DNA of 17,449 nucleotides from a bacterium. Its GTDB lineage: Bacteria; SZUA-79; Acidulodesulfobacterales; Acidulodesulfobacteraceae. Where the stretch lies: NCBI GenBank assembly GCA_021828445.1, contig JAJZJD010000011.1, positions 1 through 17,449 of the forward strand, written 5' to 3'. Positions 5,737 through 13,421 of the stretch are shown in pieces (the first letter of the stretch is position 1; every line of letters begins with the position of its first letter). The translations under genes and the position numbers were made by a program. The notes below the pieces were generated by a model. The model did no database searches, was not told the DNA's origin, and saw only the letters and a list, made by a program, of their open reading frames with translations.

Positions 5737-5749
5737 AAGGATAAAATTT

Positions 5750-6124
5750 ATGAAAAAAGAATCTATAGTTCTTCTCGGGCACGGTTCCAGAAGAAGCGAA
5801 GCCAACGATATTCTTAAAAGCATAACGGAAATAATAAAATCTAAACTTAACGGAATAAACGTGGAATGCGCCTATTTAGAACATGCCGAACCTAATATAA
5901 GGGATATTATCGAAAAACTGGCCGGAGATAATTTTGAATCTATATACGTCATACCTTATTTTTTATACTCGGGCAATCATGTTTCAAGAGATATTCCCGA
6001 AATAATCAACGGTTATAAAGAAAAATATCCCCAAATCAACCTTAAATTAGGCGATCACCTCGGCATAGACGAAAGGATAGCGGAACTCGTCACCGAAAGA
6101 ATAGCTTCGGTAAAATTAGCATGA
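5750..6124 (+). CDS. cbiX: CbiX/SirB-type sirohydrochlorin chelatase, short form
   Basis: This 124-residue protein has the size of the ancestral single-domain chelatases (CbiX-S), which insert Co2+ or Fe2+ into sirohydrochlorin on the way to cobalamin or siroheme. The metal-binding and catalytic histidines are seen at VLLGHGSRR (H11) and YSGNHVSRDIPE (H77), with the AYLEHAEPNI segment between them. It is half the length of SirB or CbiK and would act as a homodimer. Whether it handles cobalt or iron cannot be told from sequence. A Shine-Dalgarno (AAGGA, 8 nt before the ATG) supports the start. The next gene, 16 nt downstream, is a radical SAM protein with a B12-binding-like region, so a cobalamin link is plausible. 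Confidence 0.88.
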   Translation: MKKESIVLLGHGSRRSEANDILKSITEIIKSKLNGINVECAYLEHAEPNIRDIIEKLAGDNFESIYVIPYFLYSGNHVSRDIPEIINGYKEKYPQINLKLGDHLGIDERIAELVTERIASVKLA

Positions 6125-6140
6125 AATATAATACCGCCGC

Positions 6141-7853
6141 ATGACCAGAAACCGGAATTCCTCCAATAATATACATAAGCTGTACGACCTGTATCTCGAA
6201 TCCGAACGAAGCCGTTTAATAAAGCACGCCGACGCATATTTAAAAGCCGTCATGGTATTTCCCAACTATTATGGAGTCGCAATGTCCAATCTCGGTTTTT
6301 TAAGGGCGTACGAGTTGATAAATGAATCGGGGTTTATATCCTGCGACAGGGCTTTTTTGCAGGACGATGCGTCTAAAGGCATTATATCCATCGAAACGAG
6401 ACAAAGGCTCGCAAGTTATGATTTCATATTCTTTTCGTTAAGTTATGAAAACGATTTCCCCAATATTCTTTCAATTTTAACCGCCGAAAAAATTCCTCTC
6501 CTGTCGAAAGACAGGGGCAAATCGTTTCCTCTTATTATGGCGGGCGGGGTCATAGCATTCTTAAATCCGGAACCGGTCGCTCCGATTTTTGACCTTATGT
6601 TTATCGGAGAAGCCGAGGCGATTTTTCCCGATTTTTTTAAAATAGTCGAAAACAAAAATAAGTATGAAATCCTTGAAACCGCGGCAAAAATAGACGGCAT
6701 TTACGTACCGTCCGCCTATAATTTTATATTCGATAAAAAAAGACCTAACGTCTTAAATAAAATCGAGCATCTCTCCGGTTTTCCCAAAAAAATAAGAAGA
6801 AAATGCGCAGATAAAGATTCGGCATTCTCTTCTTCGGTTATTACTACGAAATTTTCGGAATTGAGCAATATAAATATGATTGAGATAGAAAGGGGGTGCA
6901 AAAGGGGGTGCCGCTTCTGCAGCGCCGGCTTTATATATCTCCCTCTGAGAGAATCAAAATCCTGCAATGTTTTTAAGGCTATAGAATCTTTAAGCGAAAA
7001 CGATAAAGCCGGATTCGTCGGATTGGGAACGATGGACAGCAAAAATATAAATAAAATAATGCAATTTTCACTTGATTCTAAAAAACCGTTTTCGTTATCC
7101 TCGATAAGATTTGACTGCCTTGACGAAAACAATCTTGATTTAATAAAAGAAACGGGCATTAAAACAGTAACGCTCGGCATAGAAACAGGCTCTTCCCGCC
7201 TTAAGAAAATGATAAACAAAGACATAGGCAACGATGAAATAACAGCCGTCCTTAAAAATATTATAAAAAAAGGAATAGTAAATATAAAATTATATTTTAT
7301 GTTCGGACTTCCGTACGAAGAAAGAGAAGACCTTGACGAAACTATAAATCTTATTAAAACAATGCGGAAAGAGTTCGTCGAGTCGTCTAAAATCAATAAA
7401 AGAATAGGTTTGCTTACCGCTTCATTCGGCCCTTTCGTTCCGAAAGCATGGACCCCGCTTCAATGGGAAAATTTTGAAGATTTAACAGTCCTCCGCAGGA
7501 AGGCCGATTATCTTACCGATAACCTTAAACGCCTGCCTAATCTTAACGTAAATATAAACCCTTTAAACGCCGCGTTTACCGAAGCATTTTTTGCAAGAGG
7601 TTCAAGGATTTCCAATGAGATTTTGATTTATTCTTTTATGAATAAAACCGGCCTGAAAAATGCGGCAGCGGATAAAGGATACGATATTAACGACTTTATA
7701 AGAAAATTCGGCGAAGACGAGCTTTTACCCTGGGACATAATAGATCAGGGGGTCACAAAAAAATACCTTTTGGAGGAATATTTGAGGGGCGTTAATTTTA
7801 AGACGACTCCTCAATGTTTTGAGGGTTGCAAAAGATGCGGGGTATGCCGGTGA
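6141..7853 (+). CDS. B12-binding-like radical SAM protein (TIGR03960-like)
   Basis: A 570-residue radical SAM enzyme. Residues about 15-190 resemble the cobalamin-binding-like front half of this group: VFPNYYGVAMSNLGFLRAYE, FFSLSYENDFPNIL, AGGVIAFLNPEPVAPIFDLMFIGEAE (split by short gaps). The radical SAM core opens with IERGCKRGCRFCSAG, placing C253, C257 and C260 as ligands of the SAM-binding [4Fe-4S] cluster; GIETGSSRLKKMINK and LYFMFGLPYE follow in the barrel. The last residues carry C559, C563, C566 and C569 (CX3CX2CX2C), which may hold a second cluster. The reaction is not known; relatives are annotated only as an uncharacterised family. An in-frame stop 12 nt upstream limits the start to this ATG; it has no Shine-Dalgarno but TATAAT (6127-6132) lies just before it. 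It probably shares an operon with cbiX. The 3' end overlaps the opposing ModE-like gene by 43 nt. Confidence 0.88.
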   Translation: MTRNRNSSNNIHKLYDLYLESERSRLIKHADAYLKAVMVFPNYYGVAMSNLGFLRAYELINESGFISCDRAFLQDDASKGIISIETRQRLASYDFIFFSLSYENDFPNILSILTAEKIPLLSKDRGKSFPLIMAGGVIAFLNPEPVAPIFDLMFIGEAEAIFPDFFKIVENKNKYEILETAAKIDGIYVPSAYNFIFDKKRPNVLNKIEHLSGFPKKIRRKCADKDSAFSSSVITTKFSELSNINMIEIERGCKRGCRFCSAGFIYLPLRESKSCNVFKAIESLSENDKAGFVGLGTMDSKNINKIMQFSLDSKKPFSLSSIRFDCLDENNLDLIKETGIKTVTLGIETGSSRLKKMINKDIGNDEITAVLKNIIKKGIVNIKLYFMFGLPYEEREDLDETINLIKTMRKEFVESSKINKRIGLLTASFGPFVPKAWTPLQWENFEDLTVLRRKADYLTDNLKRLPNLNVNINPLNAAFTEAFFARGSRISNEILIYSFMNKTGLKNAAADKGYDINDFIRKFGEDELLPWDIIDQGVTKKYLLEEYLRGVNFKTTPQCFEGCKRCGVCR

Positions 7854-8188
7854 TAATCTTTTAAAAACATTTTTTCTTTTTCCAGCAATTCTTCATACAT
7901 ATTCATTATATTTTTTGCTTTTTCAGTCAGAACCGATCCTCCGCCGTGCCTGCCTCCTATTTTTTTACTAACCAGTTCAAAACCAAACCTCTTTTCCATA
8001 AGATTTATAAAACTCCACGCTTTCTTATAGGAATAACCAAGCTCTCTTGCCGCCGAAGATATAGAGCCGGAAGATTCAATTTTTTCAAGAAGAAGAAATC
8101 TGCCTAATCCAAAAACGGGTTCGCCGTCTTTTTCAAGCCATATCTTTGCCTTAATATCTAATTCTTTAAAATCTTCTCCGACCCGCAT
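7811..8188 (-). CDS. ModE-type winged helix-turn-helix regulator (DNA-binding domain only)
   Basis: A 125-residue protein matching the N-terminal LysR-like winged helix of molybdate regulator ModE. The stretch GLGRFLLLEKIESSGSISSAARELG..YKKAWSFINLMEK (about 27-66) is the typical helix-turn-helix, followed by the wing IGGRHGGGSVLTEKAK and a helix at 90-110 that usually makes the dimer. The two C-terminal molybdate-binding (Mop/TOBE) domains of full ModE are absent, so it may sense something else or nothing. Many short ModE-like proteins occur near metal and molybdenum genes; none are visible here. It starts 5 nt after the ftsZ stop, so it is probably transcribed with the division cluster. Its 3' end overlaps the opposing radical SAM gene by 43 nt, which encodes that protein's cysteine tail. 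No clear Shine-Dalgarno is present. Confidence 0.85.
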   Translation of the reverse strand: MRVGEDFKELDIKAKIWLEKDGEPVFGLGRFLLLEKIESSGSISSAARELGYSYKKAWSFINLMEKRFGFELVSKKIGGRHGGGSVLTEKAKNIMNMYEELLEKEKMFLKDYHRHTPHLLQPSKH

Positions 8189-8193
8189 AAAGA

Positions 8194-9354
8194 TTAATCC
8201 GCCTGTTTTCTCATAAACGTCGGAATATCGTATCTTTCGCTTTCGTAATCTTCTTCTTCTTTGTCGGAAAATCTGTCTATATATATGGTTTTGGATTCCT
8301 GAAATGGTTTGTTTTCGGTATTGGTATTGTCGTCGTTAATCTGAACCGGCGGCAATGCGCCGGAGCCGTTAATGGAAACCAAGGAAACAGGACGGGCTTC
8401 ACCGCCCAATCCGGTAGCTATAACCGTCACCATCATTCTGTCTCCGAGAGTATCGTCTATAACTGCGCCGAATATTATATTGGCATCGGGATGCGCTTCG
8501 GATTTAATTTTTTCCGCGGCCTCGTTTACTTCAAAGATACTCATATCCCTTCCGCCTGCGACATTTATGAGAAGACCTCTTGCGCCTTCTATCTTTATAT
8601 CTTCTAAAAGCGGGCTTGAAATAGCCTTCTGTGCCGCTTCCAGAGCTTTATTTTCCCCTTCCGCTATACCTGTCCCCATAAGCGCCATGCCCATTTCGGA
8701 CATTATAGTCTTAACGTCGGCAAAATCAACGTTAATAAGTCCGTGGACATTTATTAAATCGGATATGCCTTTAACTGCCTGCAGAAGAACCTCGTCAACT
8801 TTTTTAAAAGCATCCAGCATAGAGGTAGATTTGCCCGCAACGGCTAAAAGCCTCTGGTTTGGAATCGTGATGACCGTATCGACGACGGCTCTAAGCTCCC
8901 TTAAACCCTCATCGGCCTGTTTCATTCTTCTGTTGCCTTCAAAGATAAAAGGCTTAGTGACTACCGCTACCGTTAAAGCGCCGACTTCTTTGGCTATCTG
9001 CGCAATTACGGGGGCGGCTCCCGTTCCGGTGCCTCCGCCGAGTCCGGCAGTTATAAACACCATATCGGAGCCTTCTAAAATCTCTTTTATCTTTTCTCTA
9101 TCTTCTAATGCCGATTTTTTTCCTATTTCGGGATTGGCTCCGGCTCCGAGTCCCCTTGTGATCTGTTCTCCGAGCTGGATTTTTATGTTTGACGCACTCG
9201 CTTTTAATGCCTGGGCATCGGTATTGGCTACTATGAAATCGGTTCCGGAAAGCCCCGCCGCTATCATTGTATTGATAGCATTGCCGCCTCCGCCGCCGAC
9301 ACCGATAACTTTTATTTTTGCCGTTAATTCATTATTTTCTACAAATTCTAACAT
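8194..9354 (-). CDS. ftsZ: cell division protein FtsZ
   Basis: FtsZ is the tubulin-like GTPase that forms the Z-ring at midcell and scaffolds the divisome. The 386-residue protein has all expected parts: GVGGGGGNAI near residue 18, the tubulin signature GGGTGTGAAP (about 106-115), the catalytic T7 loop NVDFADV, a poorly conserved acidic linker (about 330-370) and the C-terminal peptide YDIPTFMRK that binds FtsA and other partners. I chose the second of two tandem ATGs (9354, not 9357) because AGGAGG lies 5 nt before it and only 2 nt before the first; the difference is one residue. It is the last division gene of the cluster, 70 nt after ftsA, with a weak promoter candidate in the gap. Normal and apparently functional. 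Confidence 0.98.
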   Translation of the reverse strand: MLEFVENNELTAKIKVIGVGGGGGNAINTMIAAGLSGTDFIVANTDAQALKASASNIKIQLGEQITRGLGAGANPEIGKKSALEDREKIKEILEGSDMVFITAGLGGGTGTGAAPVIAQIAKEVGALTVAVVTKPFIFEGNRRMKQADEGLRELRAVVDTVITIPNQRLLAVAGKSTSMLDAFKKVDEVLLQAVKGISDLINVHGLINVDFADVKTIMSEMGMALMGTGIAEGENKALEAAQKAISSPLLEDIKIEGARGLLINVAGGRDMSIFEVNEAAEKIKSEAHPDANIIFGAVIDDTLGDRMMVTVIATGLGGEARPVSLVSINGSGALPPVQINDDNTNTENKPFQESKTIYIDRFSDKEEEDYESERYDIPTFMRKQAD

Positions 9355-9359
9355 CATTC

Positions 9360-9406
9360 CCTCCTCTTATATGCCTTATTATATATCGTAAAAAATATTA
9401 ATTAAA
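9360..9406 (-). promoter_or_regulatory. ftsZ ribosome binding site with possible internal promoter
   Basis: AGGAGG (9360-9365) is the strongest Shine-Dalgarno in the window. Upstream on the minus strand TATAAT (9378-9383) is preceded after 17 nt by TTTAAT (9401-9406), only 3 of 6 matches to a -35. A separate ftsZ promoter is common in dcw clusters, which is why I mention it. The promoter part is uncertain; the ribosome binding site is sure. Confidence 0.45.
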
Positions 9407-9427
9407 TTAAATGTTTTTTATTAATTA

Positions 9428-10666
9428 TCAGAAAAAATATTCTATTAAATCGGAAAACCAATTTTTTATAATAACAAACGGATTCTCTCCGTTTTTGGAA
9501 GAAAAAGATTTTTTATTCAGCCTGTTTCTATTTTTATACGCATATTTAACGAGTCCGACGCCCGTGGAATATATCGGAGAGCTTATAACGTCGGTCAAAC
9601 CTCCCACGCTTAAAGGATAGCCTATTCTTACCGGAGCGTTAAAAATTTCGACGGCGAGTTCCGCCGAACCGTCAATCAGGGCAGCTCCTCCGGTGATTAC
9701 GTATCCGGAAAGTATTTTACTTTCCAGGCCGTTTTTTTCGATATTTCTCCTAATCCATGTAAAGATTTCGGCCATTCTCTGTTCTATAATATTGCCCAGA
9801 AGCTGCCTCGATATCGGCCGCGGCGGTCTCCCTCCGAATCCCGGAATTTCTATTATCTCGTCTTTTCCGGCAAGCGATTCTTTAGCTATACCGAATTTTA
9901 TCTTAATTTTTTCGGCTTCCTGAGGAATAGTCGTGGTTCCTTTAGATACGTCGCTCGTAACGCTCTGCCCGCCTTTAGGAATTACAAAAGTATGCACTAT
10001 ATTCCCCCTGTGAAATATAGCAACGTCGGTAGTTCCGCCGCCGATGTCTATAAGCGCCACTCCCAGTTCTTTTTCGTCTTCGGTTAAAACCGCTTCGCTG
10101 GATGCAATCTGCTCTAAGACTATTTCAGAAACGTCTATTCCCGCCTTGTTGGCGCATTTTACGATATTCTGCGCCGCTATGCTTGAAGCCGTAACTATAT
10201 GTACGCTCGCTTCCAGCCTTAAACCGCTCATACCTATCGGATTTTTAATATCATCCTGATCGTCCACGGTAAATCCCTGCGGAATGACATGTATAACCTC
10301 ATGGTCCATAGGTATCGACATAGTTTTAGCCGCGGATATCACCCTGTCTATATCCTGCTGCGTCACCTCTCTGCTTTTAACGGCTACTATGCCGCGGGAA
10401 CTGAAGCCGCGTATATGCGAACCGGCAATCCCCACCGATGCTTCCTGAATTTGGTAGCCTGCCATGAGTTCGGCATCTTCTACAGCTTTAGTAATAGATT
10501 CCACCGTATTTTCAATATTAACTACGACGCCGTTTTTAAGTCCTGCAGAACCGCTTGTACCGACTCCTATTATTTCTAAAGAATCGTTTTTGGCTTCGGC
10601 GACTATAGCGCATACTTTGGTTGTCCCGATATCCAATCCTACAAAAATGTTATTGTTCTTTTCCAA
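9428..10666 (-). CDS. ftsA: cell division protein FtsA
   Basis: FtsA is the actin-like ATPase that ties FtsZ filaments to the inner membrane and recruits later divisome proteins. The 412-residue protein shows the N-terminal phosphate-binding strand VGLDIGTTKVCAIVAE, the 1C (SHS2) subdomain including VEDAELMAGYQI and GSHIRGFSSRGIVAV (about 65-120), and the second phosphate loop LIDIGGGTTDVAIF. The C-terminal amphipathic membrane-targeting helix is IIKNWFSDLIEYFF. The start codon is TTG; GAGGT lies 4 nt upstream and the next in-frame ATG is far inside the conserved domain, so TTG is the only sensible start. The gene lies 27 nt behind ftsQ, in operon order ftsQ-ftsA-ftsZ. Confidence 0.97.
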   Translation of the reverse strand: MEKNNNIFVGLDIGTTKVCAIVAEAKNDSLEIIGVGTSGSAGLKNGVVVNIENTVESITKAVEDAELMAGYQIQEASVGIAGSHIRGFSSRGIVAVKSREVTQQDIDRVISAAKTMSIPMDHEVIHVIPQGFTVDDQDDIKNPIGMSGLRLEASVHIVTASSIAAQNIVKCANKAGIDVSEIVLEQIASSEAVLTEDEKELGVALIDIGGGTTDVAIFHRGNIVHTFVIPKGGQSVTSDVSKGTTTIPQEAEKIKIKFGIAKESLAGKDEIIEIPGFGGRPPRPISRQLLGNIIEQRMAEIFTWIRRNIEKNGLESKILSGYVITGGAALIDGSAELAVEIFNAPVRIGYPLSVGGLTDVISSPIYSTGVGLVKYAYKNRNRLNKKSFSSKNGENPFVIIKNWFSDLIEYFF

Positions 10667-10693
10667 TTCGACCTCTATTCGGCATTTTTATTC

Positions 10694-11560
10694 TTATTTA
10701 AAGACGTCAGGCGATACGGCGGTATTCTTATAATTTGCGGGCAATACCCTCGAACCCCTGTTTACTTTTATAACGGCTTCATCTTTGTATTCCAAGTTTA
10801 TATAAGGCTTATACTTAATATGCAGCCTGTTGATCTCGTAAAACAGCTTCTTAAGCGTTTTAAGCTTGTTTCTATACATGTCCGTTCCGAACTTTATATA
10901 CAATCCGCTGACGGTATAAAGCGCTATTCCGTTATCCTTCTCTATATGCACCTCGCTGATAAGGTTAGAAAGGACGGAAGATTTTGCAATTTTTAAAAAA
11001 TATAACGCCTTCCTCAGTTTACTGAAATAACCGTCTGCGTTATCTTTATTTAAACCGGTAATAACCGGGTAATTATAACCTCCTACGTAATCGGCCCTGC
11101 CTATTACATATCCGTTCCGACTTATATAATACAGGTTATTTTTATAAGCTATCATCGCAAACGTCTTCCTTTTTTTTAAAACTATTACAATCTTGTCCGG
11201 ATACTTCTTATAAACCGTAACGTCTTGAATCCATCTGTCCGATGCGATTAATCTTGAAACCCTTTTTAAATTAACGTCTATCAAGTTTTCATTTTTACTA
11301 AGCCGCGATTGTTTTATAATTTTAATTTTTTCCCTATAGGTTATGCCTTTTCCGGTTACGCTTATTTTTTTAAGAATAAATACCTTCTTTTTAAAAAACA
11401 AATAATTATACGCTTTATATCCGAAATAACCTGCGGCAGATATTAAAATAATCGCCGCAAACGCATAAACAGAATTTAAAAAATACTTTTTAAAATTACC
11501 TCTATTTGTCCCGTTGATTTTCTTGATTTTTTTATTGTTTTTCTTTTTTGAGGACAGCAT
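10694..11560 (-). CDS. ftsQ: cell division protein FtsQ/DivIB
   Basis: FtsQ is a bitopic inner membrane protein of the FtsQBL complex that controls septal peptidoglycan synthesis. This 288-residue protein has a strongly basic cytoplasmic start (KKKNNKKIKK), one transmembrane helix (about 31-50, VYAFAAIILISAAGYFGY), then a POTRA domain beginning FILKKISVTGKG (about 61-130, with IDVNLKRVSRLI and KYPDKIVIVLKKRK). A FtsQ-type beta domain ends near VNRGSRVLPANYK. Sequence conservation of FtsQ is low, so gene position between ddl and ftsA adds weight. Its first 29 nt overlap the end of ddl in another frame, implying translational coupling. No clear Shine-Dalgarno is seen. Lys is unusually abundant, which fits the AT-rich genome. 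Confidence 0.92.
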   Translation of the reverse strand: MLSSKKKNNKKIKKINGTNRGNFKKYFLNSVYAFAAIILISAAGYFGYKAYNYLFFKKKVFILKKISVTGKGITYREKIKIIKQSRLSKNENLIDVNLKRVSRLIASDRWIQDVTVYKKYPDKIVIVLKKRKTFAMIAYKNNLYYISRNGYVIGRADYVGGYNYPVITGLNKDNADGYFSKLRKALYFLKIAKSSVLSNLISEVHIEKDNGIALYTVSGLYIKFGTDMYRNKLKTLKKLFYEINRLHIKYKPYINLEYKDEAVIKVNRGSRVLPANYKNTAVSPDVFK

Positions 11561-12467
11561 CTTCTATTATGTCTTCTACTAATTCGTTAAAACTTATCCC
11601 TTTGTTTCCGGCAATCATAGGAACCAAGCTTAGCTCCGTCAAACCCGGAAGCGTGTTAAGTTCAAGAATATACGCGCCGCCCTCGCGGGAAAGTATAATG
11701 TCGGTTCTCGAAACTCCGCGGCATCCTATGATTTCATTTGCCCTGACGGCGGCCGATTCGCATTCCGCATATTCTTCTTTCGTCAGCTCAGGATTAACCA
11801 AATATTCCGTCTTGCCTTTAGTGTATTTTGCGTCGTAGGAATAGAAAAGATCGTTAGGTTTGACCTCCACGCAGCCGAGCGGCTTCCCGAAAGCCGCCGC
11901 AAATTGTATTTCTCTTCCTTTTATATATTTTTCTACCAGTACTTCATCGTCATATTTAAAGGCATTGTTTAATGCATCCGCAAGTTCTTCTTCTCCGCTG
12001 ACGATACCGCATCCGATACTCGAACCGGAAGCATTGGGCTTAATAAAATAGGGCGGTTCGATATGTATAAGTTTTTTTCTTATGGCGTCTCTTTTTTCTC
12101 CTATTTTAACCGTAATTCCCTGCGGCGTTTTTAATCCGTAATAATTAAACAACGCTTTTGATTTTATTTTATCCATGGCAAGCGCGCTTGCCATGACTCC
12201 GGAGCCGGTGTACGGAATACCGAATATATCGAGAGCGCCCTGCACTTTTCCGTCTTCTCCGTAAGTTCCGTGAAGGGCGATAAAACAAACGTCTATGTTT
12301 TTTAAATTTTCGGCAAAATTTTCGTCTAAATCGAAAGTTATTACGTTATAGCCGCTTCCTTTAAGCGAACCTGCAACGGCATTTCCCGTTTTAATGGAAA
12401 TCTCCCTCTCCGCAGACCTGCCTCCCGATAAAACTCCGATTCTCAAATTTTTAATACTTTCCCGCAT
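11532..12467 (-). CDS. ddl: D-alanine--D-alanine ligase
   Basis: Ddl joins two D-alanines with ATP in the cytosol to make the dipeptide that MurF adds to the peptidoglycan precursor. The 311-residue protein has the ATP-grasp fold and the full set of Ddl motifs: LSGGRSAEREIS (13-24), HGTYGEDGKVQG (66-77), YTGSGVMASALAMDK (86-100), FIKPNASGSSIG (141-152), and the Mg-binding and substrate end LELNTLPGLTELSLVP. The length matches the DdlB type found in dcw clusters. It begins 23 nt after murB and overlaps ftsQ by 29 nt. The ATG is not preceded by a Shine-Dalgarno, so it probably depends on read-through and coupling. I see no lesion. Confidence 0.97.
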   Translation of the reverse strand: MRESIKNLRIGVLSGGRSAEREISIKTGNAVAGSLKGSGYNVITFDLDENFAENLKNIDVCFIALHGTYGEDGKVQGALDIFGIPYTGSGVMASALAMDKIKSKALFNYYGLKTPQGITVKIGEKRDAIRKKLIHIEPPYFIKPNASGSSIGCGIVSGEEELADALNNAFKYDDEVLVEKYIKGREIQFAAAFGKPLGCVEVKPNDLFYSYDAKYTKGKTEYLVNPELTKEEYAECESAAVRANEIIGCRGVSRTDIILSREGGAYILELNTLPGLTELSLVPMIAGNKGISFNELVEDIIEDAVLKKEKQ

Positions 12468-12490
12468 ATAAATTTAGTAATTCATTAAAT

Positions 12491-13417
12491 TTAAATTATT
12501 TTTATTTCCGTATTTAGTTTTATACCCTTATGCGACAGCGCCTTTTCTTGAATATTTCTTATTAAAGACATAATATCGTCGGGCTTTGCGCCGCCTTTAT
12601 TGACTATGAAGTTGGCGTGTTTTTCAGAAACTGAAGCGCCGCCCTTGGAAAAACCCTTAAATCCTATTTCTTCTATGACTTTTCCGGCAGAAACGCCTGA
12701 CGGATTTTTAAAAATACATCCTAGAGAAAATTCGCCGAGAGGCTGCGACGATTTTCTTTTTTTGAAAACTTCGATGTTTTCTTTTATTTTTGATTCCGAT
12801 GAATTATAAAGCTTCAAGTACGCCTTGGTAATAAAATAATTGCCTTGAATACCGTCAATGTCTAAACTGCGGTATGAAAATTTCAAATCGTTTTTTTTGA
12901 TAATATATTTTATTCCTTCATCCGTAATAATTTCTATCGCATCGATAATATTTCCTATTACGCTTTCTTTTGAACCGGCGTTCATTCTAACCGCCCCGCC
13001 CAGAGTACCGGGTATTCCGTAAAAAAATTCGCATCCGCCTATGCTGTTTTTTATTGCATAGTTTAAAATCTTGGACGGGGACATACCCGCGCCGACATCC
13101 AAAACAGTTTCCGATTCGTTTTTTTTGATCTCCGACAAACTTGTATTAAATCTTTTAAAAGAAATAACGGGCATGCAGATTCTGGCATCTTTAAAGAGGG
13201 TATTAGTCCCTCTGCCTATAATATAATAGCCGCATAAATTGACTTTAAGCAGGTTTACGACGGAAATCAGCTCCGCTTCGTTCTTCGGAAATATAATCAA
13301 ATCGGTCAAACCCCCTATCTTAATGGAAGAATACGCCGACATGCTTTCATTCTCCAGAAACTCTATCTTATGCTCTTTTAATCCGATTAATAAATCGGTG
13401 CGCCTTTTTTTATTCAT
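12491..13417 (-). CDS. murB: UDP-N-acetylenolpyruvoylglucosamine reductase MurB
   Basis: MurB reduces the enolpyruvyl group of UDP-GlcNAc-enolpyruvate with NADPH and bound FAD to give UDP-MurNAc. The 308-residue protein has YSSIKIGGLTDL at the front of the FAD domain, GRGTNTLF, GIPGTLGGAVRMNAG and SYRSLDI. The proton donor position reads LGCIFKNPSG, Cys where E. coli has Ser; Cys is used in several MurB proteins. The C-terminal part has EKHANFIVNKGGAKPDDI and a final E304 matching the catalytic glutamate. The compact form with SYRSLDI suggests a type II MurB. It starts 4 nt after the murC stop without a Shine-Dalgarno, so coupling to murC is likely. Another in-frame ATG (residue 22) lies inside the conserved start and is unlikely. 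Confidence 0.96.
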   Translation of the reverse strand: MNKKRRTDLLIGLKEHKIEFLENESMSAYSSIKIGGLTDLIIFPKNEAELISVVNLLKVNLCGYYIIGRGTNTLFKDARICMPVISFKRFNTSLSEIKKNESETVLDVGAGMSPSKILNYAIKNSIGGCEFFYGIPGTLGGAVRMNAGSKESVIGNIIDAIEIITDEGIKYIIKKNDLKFSYRSLDIDGIQGNYFITKAYLKLYNSSESKIKENIEVFKKRKSSQPLGEFSLGCIFKNPSGVSAGKVIEEIGFKGFSKGGASVSEKHANFIVNKGGAKPDDIMSLIRNIQEKALSHKGIKLNTEIKII

Positions 13418-13421
13418 GATT

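Noticed and set aside
5663..5749. Cobalamin riboswitch before cbiX
   Set aside because: The gap is only 87 nt, almost all A and T, and lacks the conserved B12-box; a cobalamin riboswitch needs roughly 200 nt.
6716..7396. A 226-codon open frame on the minus strand inside the radical SAM gene
   Set aside because: It mirrors the conserved radical SAM core, has no ribosome binding site, and its product has no recognisable domain.
8372..9391. A long open frame (339 codons) on the plus strand opposite ftsZ
   Set aside because: It is the antisense of a strongly conserved ftsZ. The translation is a low-complexity Ser/Ala/Pro-rich string without family features, as expected from codon bias on the other strand.
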